Positions 1 through 6,503 are shown, numbered from the stretch's first letter. The stretch: DNA of 7,668 nt from Bacillota bacterium (GCA_023441625.1 JAEZOA010000078.1:1-7668); one strand, 5' to 3'. The notes: a model not told the origin generated them from the letters alone. Made by a program: numbers and translations.

Positions 1-85
1 TATTCATTTTGACGGATCGGTTTCACGAAAGTTCCATTTTTGTGATAACGACACTGGAAAAGGAAACTGGAAACAATAACTTCCC

Positions 86-119
86 AAAAATAAAGGAGCC
101 GCTTGTTACGCAGCTCCTT
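86..119 (-). terminator. Rho-independent terminator of the EF-G-like gene
   Basis: Reading the minus strand, arms at 119-110 and 102-93 form a 10-bp stem (AAGGAGCTGC with GCGGCTCCTT, one G-U pair) around a 7-nt loop. A U-rich stretch follows (TATTTTT, complement of 86-92). It starts 20 nt past the stop codon at 139, the expected place for the end of this transcript. The plus strand has no T-run after the stem, so it probably works only leftwards. Confidence 0.9.
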
Positions 120-138
120 ATCTACCAGGATCTCTGTT

Positions 139-2229
139 TTATTCGTCATCAGCCTCTTCAACCATGGTCTTCTTAGCTTCTTCAATAACCTTCTGTGCCA
201 CATTGGCAGGAGCCTCTTCATATCTGTCAAAGCTCTGTGTAAAGTAGCCTCTGCCTTGAGTCATGGATCTGAGGTCATTGGCATACTTGAACATCTCAGC
301 TGAAGGCACGTCGGCTACAACCTGCTGCAAGCCGCCTTCCTGCGGATTCATTCCCAGTATTCTGCCTCTTCTCTTATTGAGGTCACCAATGATATCGCCC
401 ATGTAGCTGTCAGGAATATATACCTCAACACGGCTTATCGGTTCAAGCAATACCGGATTTGCCATCGGCAGACCTTTTTTGTAAGCGAGACGCGCTGCAA
501 TCTTAAATGCCATTTCTGAAGAGTCAACATCGTGATAGGAACCGTCAACCAGCGTCGCCTTCAGGTTAACAACAGGGTATCCTGCCAGCACACCATGTGG
601 TATTGCTTCGCGCAAGCCCTTCTCAACCGCCGGATGGTATTGCTTCGGCACAGATCCGCCGAATATTTTCTCCTCGAACACAAGATCTTCCTCATCCCCA
701 TGCTCAAATTCCATCCAAACATGACCGTACTGCCCGTGTCCGCCAGACTGCTTCTTGTGCTTTCCTTCGACCTTAATCTTCTTTTTGATGGTTTCTCTGT
801 ATGGAACCTTCGGATCTACGAGGTTGACGGAAACACCGAACTTCGCTTTAAGTTTGCTTACGATTACATCAAGGTGCTGCTCACCCACACCGGAAATAAC
901 AGTCTGATGTGTTTCAGCATTTACATTCACTTTGAAGGTAGGATCTTCATCCTGGAGCCTTGTAAGTCCTGAGTTGATTTTCTCTTCATCACCCTTTGCT
1001 TTTGGCTCGACTGCCAGAGACAGCGCCGGCTCCGGATATTCTATCTTCTCAAGAACTACGGGCTTGGCCTGGTCACACAGAGTATCATTTGTATTTGTAT
1101 ATTGCAGCTTGGCAACTGCTCCGATGTCTCCGGCAATCAGCTTGTCAACAGGCAGCTGCTTCTTGCCCCGGAGTGTAAATACCTGAGCTGTCTTTTCTGT
1201 TTTTTCTGTAGTTGAGTTAAATACAACCGAATCAGACTTAAATGTACCTGAATAAACTCTGAACATAGAGATTTTCCCAACGAAGGGGTCTGCTATGGTC
1301 TTGAAGACAAGCGCAGACATACTTTCATCCGGAGAAGCCTTCAGTTCAACCACTGTATCGGTTCCGGCTTTTAATGCTTTGACAATCGGTTTGGATGCCG
1401 GTGATGGCAAGTATTCTATAATCGCGTCCATGAGGGTTGTCACACCTTGGTTCAGGAATGCAGCACCACAGAATACAGGTACAATGGAACCGTCTGCAAT
1501 ACCAATACGAAGTCCTGACCTAATATCTTCCGCAGTAAATTCTTCTCCTCCGAAGAATTTTTCCATCAGCTCTTCGCCGGTCTCTGCAATCGCTTCATTT
1601 AGTGCATCTTTTATTTCTGATATCTTATCATTTAAACCGGCAGGAATTGCTGTATCAACCAGTTTATCCTTGTCGAATTTTTTCGCTGTCATACTCAGGA
1701 CATCAACAAAACCAGTAAATTTATCCCCCTCAATAATCGGGAGCTGAAATGCAATAACACCTTTACCAAAGGTATTTGTTAATTGGCCATAGACTTCAAA
1801 GAAGTTTGCATTTTCTTCGTCCATTTTACTTACAAAAAATATTTTTGGAATTTTTTGCTCCTTGGCATAAGCCCAGGATTTTTCCGTACCAACTGCAACA
1901 CCGCCTTTGGCAGGAAGTAGAATGATCGCACCATCAGATACTCTGCTGCCTTGTTTGACTTCACCAACAAAGTCGAAGTAACCCGGTGTGTCAATAATAT
2001 TAATTTTGCAGTCTTTCCATTCGCACGGAGCTATTGCTGTGCTGAGAGTGATTTTCCTTTTAATTTCTTCGGGATCGTAATCCATGGTGGTAGTTCCATC
2101 ATTGACCTTCCCAAACCTGTCCAGTACGCCGGTGTTGAACAACATTGCTTCTGCCAGCGTCGTTTTTCCTGCCCCGCCATGTGACATCAGACACACGTTG
2201 CGGAGCTTTTCCACAGTATAATCTTTCAT
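139..2229 (-). CDS. fusA: Elongation factor G-like translation GTPase (EF-G paralogue)
   Basis: A 696-residue protein of full EF-G length. The GTPase domain shows a P-loop SHGGAGKT (residues 16-23), switch II DTPGYFDF (80-87) and G4 SKMD (134-137). Domains II to V follow, with the domain IV/V region (about 480-690) complete. Canonical EF-G drives ribosomal translocation using a His in DTPGH; here that position is Tyr84, and G4 has Ser where Asn is usual. The P-loop also differs from the AHIDAGKT form. These traits fit the EF-G paralogue class (often labelled FusA2 or EF-G-like) rather than the housekeeping fusA of the str operon, and no rpsL, rpsG or tuf genes are adjacent. The ATG start has an AAGGGGG ribosome binding site 7 nt upstream (2237-2243). 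The gene appears monocistronic, with its own promoter and terminator. The family is certain; whether it supports translocation or another ribosomal step is not. Confidence 0.95.
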   Translation of the reverse strand: MKDYTVEKLRNVCLMSHGGAGKTTLAEAMLFNTGVLDRFGKVNDGTTTMDYDPEEIKRKITLSTAIAPCEWKDCKINIIDTPGYFDFVGEVKQGSRVSDGAIILLPAKGGVAVGTEKSWAYAKEQKIPKIFFVSKMDEENANFFEVYGQLTNTFGKGVIAFQLPIIEGDKFTGFVDVLSMTAKKFDKDKLVDTAIPAGLNDKISEIKDALNEAIAETGEELMEKFFGGEEFTAEDIRSGLRIGIADGSIVPVFCGAAFLNQGVTTLMDAIIEYLPSPASKPIVKALKAGTDTVVELKASPDESMSALVFKTIADPFVGKISMFRVYSGTFKSDSVVFNSTTEKTEKTAQVFTLRGKKQLPVDKLIAGDIGAVAKLQYTNTNDTLCDQAKPVVLEKIEYPEPALSLAVEPKAKGDEEKINSGLTRLQDEDPTFKVNVNAETHQTVISGVGEQHLDVIVSKLKAKFGVSVNLVDPKVPYRETIKKKIKVEGKHKKQSGGHGQYGHVWMEFEHGDEEDLVFEEKIFGGSVPKQYHPAVEKGLREAIPHGVLAGYPVVNLKATLVDGSYHDVDSSEMAFKIAARLAYKKGLPMANPVLLEPISRVEVYIPDSYMGDIIGDLNKRRGRILGMNPQEGGLQQVVADVPSAEMFKYANDLRSMTQGRGYFTQSFDRYEEAPANVAQKVIEEAKKTMVEEADDE

Positions 2230-2326
2230 ATGAATTCCCCCTTGTCATAATACTAGCTTATAATATTCTTCCTAATTAATAGCAAATTCATTCAAACATA
2301 ACGGGAATTTATGTGACACAATGTAT

Positions 2327-2354
2327 ATTATAACACACATTGATGCCAGTTCAA
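2327..2354 (-). promoter_or_regulatory. Sigma-A-type extended -10 promoter for the EF-G-like gene
   Basis: On the minus strand a perfect TATAAT (2332-2327) is preceded by TGT, making an extended -10 element. A TTGAAC -35-like hexamer (2354-2349) lies 16 bp upstream. The start point would be near 2320, giving a leader of about 90 nt. I see no riboswitch or terminator-like fold in that leader, only a weak CATAA/TTATG inverted repeat near 2298-2314. Confidence 0.7.
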
Positions 2355-2394
2355 GAATTTTATTACGGGTCTTGCTGTAAATGCATATTTTCTG

Positions 2395-2425
2395 TTGATA
2401 GACGGCAATCATCTGATGCTATAAA
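2395..2425 (+). promoter_or_regulatory. Possible plus-strand promoter, orphan
   Basis: TTGATA (2395-2400) and TATAAA (2420-2425) are separated by 19 bp, which is long, but the -10 is preceded by TGC and so has the extended form. No open reading frame with a good ribosome binding site follows. A terminator-like hairpin sits about 85 nt downstream, so the pair could define a short non-coding transcript. Confidence 0.3.
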
Positions 2426-2480
2426 TCACGGTAAATTCATGAAGCAAGAAAATGGAAATAAAGTTAATTGAGCATTAGGT

Positions 2481-2517
2481 AAAAGGGAAAAGATTACGCG
2501 GCAATCTTTTCTTTTTT
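2481..2517 (+). terminator. Terminator-like hairpin with T-run
   Basis: GAAAAGATT (2487-2495) pairs perfectly with AATCTTTTC (2503-2511) around a 7-nt loop. The stem can extend outward through G-U and A-U pairs, and six Ts follow at 2512-2517. No plus-strand gene ends here. It may end a short RNA started at the possible promoter near 2395-2425, or be left from a lost gene. The minus strand also shows a pyrimidine-rich tail, so bidirectional activity is possible. Confidence 0.6.
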
Positions 2518-2530
2518 AAGGTAGGGTCAT

Positions 2531-2800
2531 AAGTGGGCATGGCTACGAATCTCTGCATCAGGCTACGTCATGGGCAGGCTGTAATGCCTCGTCTCGCTCC
2601 AACGCGGGCGCTGGTCATTCCGTCATCCGTGACTACAGTGACCAGCGCCTTCGGCGTCCTGCCGAAGCAATTAGGGTTTTCCTTTGGAGTACCGCGTTCG
2701 AGTTTCATCAGGGCAAACAGCCTGCAACCATTTCTTCACATGATGCATTTATTTGCAGCCACGCCCACCCATCTTGCCTCCAAAGCATATCAAAAATAAA
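2531..2800. other. GC-rich intergenic island with strong inverted repeats, no supported gene
   Basis: By hand count, 2531-2780 is about 55% GC against clearly AT-rich flanks. It contains an 11-bp perfect inverted repeat, GGCGCTGGTCA (2607-2617) with TGACCAGCGCC (2639-2649), around a 21-nt loop. A second perfect hairpin abuts it, CTTCGGC (2649-2655) with GCCGAAG (2661-2667), around a 5-nt loop. The heptamer GGCTACG occurs twice near 2541-2574. An 88-codon plus-strand frame opens with GTG at 2533, but its composition and lack of a recognisable domain make it look like a chance reading of a structured element. It could be a dispersed non-coding repeat, an untranslated RNA or the relic of a mobile element. 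No second copy lies in the window. Confidence 0.5.
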
Positions 2801-2814
2801 GTTTCAAAAAATAG

Positions 2815-2852
2815 CTGGAATAGCCTAAATATATAGGTTTATTCCAGTTTTT
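2815..2852 (+). terminator. Hairpin terminator ahead of the transposase gene
   Basis: CTGGAATA (2815-2822) pairs with TATTCCAG (2840-2847), and CCTA pairs with TAGG internally across a small bulge. TTTTT (2848-2852), then GTTTT, follows. The left side is A-rich, so it may also terminate leftward transcription. It would insulate the transposase from upstream readthrough, a common arrangement at IS ends. It might equally be part of the element's left end, which I could not define. Confidence 0.6.
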
Positions 2853-2855
2853 GTT

Positions 2856-2884
2856 TTGTATACTAATGTAAAATAATATATAAT
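2856..2884 (+). promoter_or_regulatory. Possible promoter for the transposase
   Basis: TTGTAT (2856-2861) and a perfect TATAAT (2879-2884) are 17 bp apart, placing the start point about 28 nt before the transposase ATG. The surrounding DNA is very AT-rich, so chance matches are likely and the -35 is weak. Confidence 0.4.
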
Positions 2885-2918
2885 TTAAGTAAATATAACA
2901 TAAAAGGAACTAGATGAC

Positions 2919-4097
2919 ATGTACCAAGGAAAATTCTTCGAAAGCTTCGAAATTGTTGAGGATCGACGTGAACAAGGTAAAGTCCAACATCGGCTTCTGG
3001 ATATTGTCTTCATAGTTGTAACCGCTGTCATTGCAGGGTGCAACGAGTGGAAAGAGATTAAATGGTGGATTGATATGGAGGCAAATCAAAAGTGGATCAA
3101 AAAGTATATTGAACTGGCAAATGGTGTACCGTCCCTGTCTACTATCGGCCGTCTTTTCAACATTATCTCACCAAAACAATTCGAAAAATGTTTTGCAAGC
3201 TGGATGCAGCATGTAGTTCGTCCCGCTGATCAGGATATTGTCAGTATTGATGGTAAGACCATGCGCGGATCTGTTGATGGGGACAAAAAAGGCGCTCACA
3301 TTGTCAGTGCGATCTGCCGATCCCACAGTTTGGTTATCGGCCAGGTGAAGGTGAATGAAAAGACCAATGAAATCAAAGCTATACCGGATCTTTTAGATAT
3401 GCTTTACATCAAAGGTTGCATTGTTACCATCGACGCCATGGGGTGCCAAAAGGCAATAGTAGAAAAGATTATCGACTGTAAAGCAGACTATGTGCTCAAT
3501 GTGAAAGGGAATCAGGAAAGCCTCAAAAGCGATATTATTGCGTGCTTTGAAGAGGAAGTGATGGTAAAGAGAATGGAAACCCTAAAGCAGGAAAACAAAG
3601 AAATAAAGAAACCTGCTGGCGATGCCACCCTGTCCATGATCAGAACTATCGATTTTGGACATGGAAGAATTGAAAAACGAACCTATTGGTACACCCAGGC
3701 TATCGATTGGATGCTGGATGCGAAAAAGGATTGGAAGAAGCTTGCAGGGGTTGGCATGGTGATGCGGGAAACAGAGATTGGAGAGATAAAAACCAGTGAG
3801 ACAAGCTATTTTATTGGCAGCATAAGTGACATTAAGAACTTTGAGAAAGCGGTCAGAAATCACTGGCAGATCGAAAGCATGCACTGGGTATTGGACGTCG
3901 TCTACAAGGACGATGCGAATCGCACCAGAAAAGGTACAGCACCGCAAAATATGGCTGTTTTGAAAAAGGCTGCGCTGAATGCGGTCAAAAAGGATACACA
4001 GGTAGCCGGGAAATTATCCGTAAAAGGGCGAAGATTCAAGGCTGCTCACGACATGAACTACCTAGACTACATTGTGAGATTGAATTTTATTGATTAA
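2919..4097 (+). CDS. ISAs1-family DDE transposase
   Basis: A 392-residue protein that should cut and join IS ends by the RNase H-like DDE mechanism. The N-terminus carries the family's associated domain (about residues 1-95), with the hallmark DRREQGKVQHRLLDI followed by a hydrophobic VTAVIAGC stretch. The catalytic core has VSIDGKTMRGS (Asp111), VTIDAMGCQ (Asp172) with the KGNQ motif after it, and NHWQIESMHW (Glu319) in the C-terminal motif that continues LDVVYKDD. Length and motif order match intact members, and no stop or frameshift is seen, so it is probably functional. An AAGGA ribosome binding site (2904-2908) lies 10 nt before the ATG. A terminator-like hairpin lies upstream and a palindrome just downstream. 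Its position between an EF-G-like gene and gene remnants suggests involvement in local rearrangement. Confidence 0.93.
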   Translation: MYQGKFFESFEIVEDRREQGKVQHRLLDIVFIVVTAVIAGCNEWKEIKWWIDMEANQKWIKKYIELANGVPSLSTIGRLFNIISPKQFEKCFASWMQHVVRPADQDIVSIDGKTMRGSVDGDKKGAHIVSAICRSHSLVIGQVKVNEKTNEIKAIPDLLDMLYIKGCIVTIDAMGCQKAIVEKIIDCKADYVLNVKGNQESLKSDIIACFEEEVMVKRMETLKQENKEIKKPAGDATLSMIRTIDFGHGRIEKRTYWYTQAIDWMLDAKKDWKKLAGVGMVMRETEIGEIKTSETSYFIGSISDIKNFEKAVRNHWQIESMHWVLDVVYKDDANRTRKGTAPQNMAVLKKAALNAVKKDTQVAGKLSVKGRRFKAAHDMNYLDYIVRLNFID

Positions 4098-4108
4098 CTT
4101 TGCGTAAA

Positions 4109-4128
4109 AGCTGAGCTAACCCTCAGCT
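4109..4128. repeat. Perfect palindrome at probable right end of the IS
   Basis: AGCTGAG (4109-4115) and CTCAGCT (4122-4128) form a 7-bp stem with a 6-nt loop, 12 nt past the transposase stop. No T-run follows, so it is a poor terminator. It more likely belongs to the right terminal sequence of the element. Confidence 0.45.
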
Positions 4129-4250
4129 AGACTAATATAGGTCGGCGGCTTGCCTCAGATGAGTAGCCAATATGTTGAAAAAAATGAATATGTCCGAAAG
4201 GACATTTTAAAAATCTCTCAAGTGAGGGACTAGGGAAAATATGGGTTCAT
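4129..4250. other. Orphan sequence between the IS and the ATPase remnant
   Basis: No open frame spans this stretch, and it does not continue the ATPase-like reading frame, which meets TGA at 4250. It contains ATGTCC (4190-4195) and GGACAT (4200-4205) closing a GAAA tetraloop, followed by only three Ts. GNRA loops are typical of structured RNAs, but the hairpin is isolated. The origin of the stretch is unclear: it may come from a second lost element or from a deletion scar. Confidence 0.35.
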
Positions 4251-4732
4251 GATTTCGCCGTGATGAAGCGGAGGAAGAATATTCAAAAGATAGATTTTAT
4301 GGTTTAATGAACGAGTGGATGAACGTATATCCCAATTTAAAAATTGTAGCTGAAAATTTGCTTAAGAGTTCAAAAGATTGCTTCGTTTTAGATGATTTAT
4401 TGGAAAAATGTGAAACAACAATATTAGAATTTTTAACAAACTCCAAACTTCTATCAGATGAATTGTTAGAAATAGCTATGAAAAATCAAAAAGATTCGGA
4501 AAAAGCATTAAAGAAGTTTTTAAATGTTTTGTACAAGGTTGGTTTAGTTGGTTTTAAAACAAGCAACTCAAAAATAAACTATTCATATATAAATAGAGGA
4601 ATTACATTTGAAAGTAATGCACAAATATATGTACATAAAATGTTTCATAAGTATTTACGGATTATACCAGGCGACAGGAAAATAGAATATAAGCCATTGC
4701 AAATATTGAAAATAGATTCATTGCCAGAATAA
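4251..4732 (+). pseudogene. 3' remnant of a P-loop ATPase-like gene (Sll1717-type C-terminus)
   Basis: The reading frame is open from just after a TGA at 4250 to TAA at 4730-4732, about 160 residues. An internal ATG at 4307 would give 141 residues but has no ribosome binding site, and coding-like sequence precedes it (FRRDEAEEEYSKDRFYGL). The pattern recalls the C-terminal region of large P-loop ATPases of the Sll1717 family: an acidic helix with an EYS motif, a helical winged-helix-like middle, then LYKVGLVGFKTSN and a basic SNAQIYVHKMFHKYLRI end. No Walker motifs are present because the N-terminal two thirds are missing. Very AT-rich codon use sets it apart from the EF-G-like gene. The family assignment comes from remembered sequence patterns and is moderate; that it is a truncated gene is better supported. 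Intact relatives are often found in accessory or defence islands. Confidence 0.5.
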
Positions 4733-4757
4733 AACAAGATTTTTTGATATAGATATT

Positions 4758-4868
4758 TTATAATATTTGCTTCTCAACATACCATCATTCTCTATCATAG
4801 AGAAGGTAGTACCCTTTCTTACCTGGTTGACAATAATACCTTAATCTAGTGCGTATAGTCTCATAATG
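4758..4868 (-). pseudogene. Decayed copy of the short conserved gene at 6574-6753
   Basis: On the minus strand, codons from 4868 to 4758 read as the C-terminal half of the neighbouring small protein. RYYCQPGKKGYYLLYDRE, then stop, then WYVEK corresponds to RYYCQSGKKRYYLYYDGETWYVES. An in-frame TGA (4787-4785) replaces the Thr codon, and another TGA at 4871-4869 precedes the segment, so no protein can be made. The start and first 20-odd codons are missing. Nucleotide identity with 6582-6652 is 60 of 71 positions over 4775-4845. It lies just past the 3' end of the DUF3883 gene, in the same orientation as the intact copy on the other side. Confidence 0.8.
4775..4845. repeat. Direct repeat, copy 1 (flanks the DUF3883 gene)
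   Basis: The 71-bp stretch matches 6582-6652 in the same orientation at 60 of 71 positions, without gaps. The match reflects duplication of a small gene (decayed here, intact at the other copy) and brackets the 5046-6464 gene. Confidence 0.85.
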
Positions 4869-4879
4869 TCAACATAATA

Positions 4880-4970
4880 TTTGAGACCTCTCAAAATACT
4901 TCATCTTGGCATTTTGAGAACTGAAATTAGCATAAAAACCATACTTCTCAAAGTTTATACTTTTCGAGAA
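4880..4970. repeat. Array of five alternating TTTGAGAA-like motifs
   Basis: TTTGAGA occurs at 4880-4886, its complement TCTCAAAA at 4889-4896, ATTTTGAGAA at 4911-4920, TTCTCAAAG at 4945-4953 and TTTTCGAGAA at 4961-4970. Orientation therefore alternates plus, minus, plus, minus, plus. Adjacent copies can pair as competing hairpins, for example CTCAAAAT with ATTTTGAG (4890-4897 and 4911-4918). No T-run follows on either strand. The array lies just past the 3' end of the DUF3883 gene. It could be a protein binding array, a processing or termination region, or chance in AT-rich DNA. Confidence 0.45.
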
Positions 4971-5045
4971 CTAATGTATGAGTGAACAAAATGAAAAGGA
5001 AAAGGAGAAAAAATATAACTAATCTTATGGGATATGAAGGCTATA
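4971..5045. other. Intergenic remainder, nothing convincing
   Basis: This AT- and purine-rich stretch completes the gap between the ATPase remnant and the DUF3883 gene. A 29-codon plus-strand frame starts at 4991 and overlaps the end of the DUF3883 gene, but it has no recognisable product. Confidence 0.3.
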
Positions 5046-6464
5046 TCAAAGCTGTTTATTATGCATTTCATTTGAACTAACTTTCCATGTGTAAGGTTTA
5101 AAATTATAAGTTGTATTGCTAAATATACTCTCTAATTTAGTAACAACAATATCAGCTTTATTATCCGCCAAAATATTCTCTACTCTGTAAACTAGATATT
5201 TCTTTTTATCCTGTAATAACTTCTTACCAATACTAATTTCATGCTCAGTCATAAAAAATGGAACATTTACAAATTCTGAGGTTTTTACCTCAATGTATAT
5301 CTCTTTCCCATCTAGGTCATAGGATAGTATATCATATCCAGTTTCAGGATTATCTGATTTATCTTCTATATAATATGCATATTGAGTACCCTTAAGCTTT
5401 TTATATTCCATATCCAGAATGAAGGCTTCACCTAAATCACCTATTTCTATTTGACGCTTTTGCTTTTTGAGATAATCGTTTTTTAGGTATTTTGTTTTTA
5501 GTTCATCATAAGAATAGAAAGAAGGGGATGGAGTTAGGACATCAGAATTATCGCCTACATCAGTATTGTATTCAGAAATGCTTCCTATGTCTGCATCAGA
5601 GTTTTTTTTTATAGTATCCGCACAAGCTTTACATATAATTCTGTTATTATATAATACCCAATTATCAGATGTATTTTTATAATAGCTATCACAATTGGGG
5701 CATTGGAACAAACTAGCTTCTCCAGAAGCCTTAACTTTAATAGGGGTAATGTTTTCAATGCCAATAATTCTCCCAATGTTTTTTATACAATCGTCTAAAT
5801 CACGATATCCATTGTTTTTCTTCTTATTGTAGTTCTCCTTCCAGAACTCTTGAAACTGTTCTGGTAAAACGATTCTTTCGTTATTGTGGTCTAATAGTCC
5901 ATCTTCAAAATACCTATTATGGTTAATTGTTCTTAAATACTCAACTGGCAAGTGTCTTTCAAACAACAAATACCACGCTACTAAATGCCGTACTGTTAAG
6001 TTTCTTTCTGACTGAGTATTTAAAAGCTTATTATATGCATTAATTTCACCCAGACGTAATATATCTCGTCTTTCAGTTGCATTTTGGGATTTATGCTTGC
6101 TTTTCCTGCTTTTAGCGATATTCTCGATTGCATTCTTTTTAGTACCGAAAACATCTTCAAAACCAGAATCATCTATTAAAAGACTATTGGCATAGAGAAA
6201 TTTGAAGTAGGACTTAATATATACACCTTTTGTGCTTCCCGTATTTTCTTCTTGTATTAAATCACTTAAAAAATCATAATCCTCTTTATTAAATTGGCTT
6301 AAATCGAATTTTTGAAGTGTATGATATAGATACCCTAAAGCACTTTCATACCCTTGAGGTGAGGAATACTTGCTAAGAAAATGGTTATTGTAGTTTTGAG
6401 TGTTTTGAGTTAATTTTTGTATTATGTCTTTATATTGGTGTTTTTCTTGACCCTTTTTAGCCAT
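5046..6464 (-). CDS. DUF3883 nuclease-like protein with recombinase-like N-terminus and zinc ribbon
   Basis: A 472-residue protein starting at ATG 6464. GGAG (6474-6477) lies 9 nt upstream; an in-frame TTG at 6485 lies upstream of that site and is rejected. Residues about 20-110 look like the SAM-like core-binding domain of tyrosine recombinases. Residues about 125-250 follow their catalytic-domain pattern: a helix ending HLPVEYL where GLRxSEL is usual, then a NERIVLP strand, then IGIENITPIKV. The catalytic Arg is replaced and the HxxR and Tyr elements are absent, so strand exchange is unlikely. A zinc ribbon follows (Cys255, 258, 278, 281). Residues about 340-440 form a DUF3883 (NO VEIN C-terminal) domain with GDLGEAF, GYD (Asp378) and IEVK (Glu392, Lys394), a PD-(D/E)xK-type arrangement that suggests DNA cleavage. 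A low-complexity Asp/Ser linker (288-315) joins the ribbon to the nuclease. The recombinase relationship is my inference; the DUF3883 call is firm. Direct repeats of a small gene flank it. Confidence 0.8.
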   Translation of the reverse strand: MAKKGQEKHQYKDIIQKLTQNTQNYNNHFLSKYSSPQGYESALGYLYHTLQKFDLSQFNKEDYDFLSDLIQEENTGSTKGVYIKSYFKFLYANSLLIDDSGFEDVFGTKKNAIENIAKSRKSKHKSQNATERRDILRLGEINAYNKLLNTQSERNLTVRHLVAWYLLFERHLPVEYLRTINHNRYFEDGLLDHNNERIVLPEQFQEFWKENYNKKKNNGYRDLDDCIKNIGRIIGIENITPIKVKASGEASLFQCPNCDSYYKNTSDNWVLYNNRIICKACADTIKKNSDADIGSISEYNTDVGDNSDVLTPSPSFYSYDELKTKYLKNDYLKKQKRQIEIGDLGEAFILDMEYKKLKGTQYAYYIEDKSDNPETGYDILSYDLDGKEIYIEVKTSEFVNVPFFMTEHEISIGKKLLQDKKKYLVYRVENILADNKADIVVTKLESIFSNTTYNFKPYTWKVSSNEMHNKQL

Positions 6465-6473
6465 AATAAAATT

Positions 6474-6477
6474 CTCC
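6474..6477 (-). promoter_or_regulatory. Ribosome binding site fixing the start of the DUF3883 gene
   Basis: GGAG on the minus strand, in TTGGAGAA, lies 9 nt before ATG 6464. It lies inside the longer frame that would begin with TTG at 6485, which argues for the ATG as the true start. Confidence 0.7.
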
Positions 6478-6503
6478 AAGCTCAACTAATATATACATTG
6501 TTT

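Larger units (their letters stand above)
2815..4128 (+). mobile_element. ISAs1-family insertion sequence, ends unresolved
   Basis: The transposase at 2919-4097 identifies an ISAs1-family element (typical length about 1.2-1.4 kb, one ORF). The right end probably lies in the palindromic AGCTGAG...CTCAGCT segment (4109-4128), 12 nt past the stop, where these elements usually finish. Read inward it begins CTGAGGGTTAG, in keeping with the family's C-x-G-rich termini. I found no matching inverted repeat at the left end. CTGGAATAGC at 2815 is only a weak match, and no target duplication is visible. The boundaries given are therefore approximate, and the left end may be degenerate or deleted. Confidence 0.5.

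Noticed and set aside
532..1747. Several plus-strand open frames opposite the EF-G-like gene
   Set aside because: They lie antisense to a complete, well-supported gene, have no domains and no consistent ribosome binding sites.
2690..2720. T-box or tRNA-like signal (GTACCGCG followed by GTTCGAG)
   Set aside because: No full T-box core, specifier stem or cloverleaf can be drawn around it.
2533..2799. 88-codon plus-strand frame beginning with GTG
   Set aside because: It runs through the inverted repeats of the GC-rich island, has no recognisable domain and only a weak upstream AAGG; treated as a chance frame.
3582..3947. Minus-strand frame inside the transposase gene
   Set aside because: It is antisense to an intact DDE transposase with all motifs in the plus frame.
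4190..4208. Terminator at the GAAA-loop hairpin
   Set aside because: The stem is only 6 bp with three Ts after it, and no gene ends directly upstream except the transposase about 90 nt away.
4740..5045. CRISPR array or iteron origin
   Set aside because: The repeated motifs are short, alternate in orientation and lack regular spacers; no replication or cas gene is nearby.
4991..5080. 29-codon plus-strand frame near the 3' end of the DUF3883 gene
   Set aside because: Short, highly basic from purine-rich DNA, and overlaps the opposite gene; no support for expression.
6465..6485. TTG start extending the DUF3883 protein by seven residues
   Set aside because: The GGAG ribosome binding site lies within this extension and is well spaced for ATG 6464.
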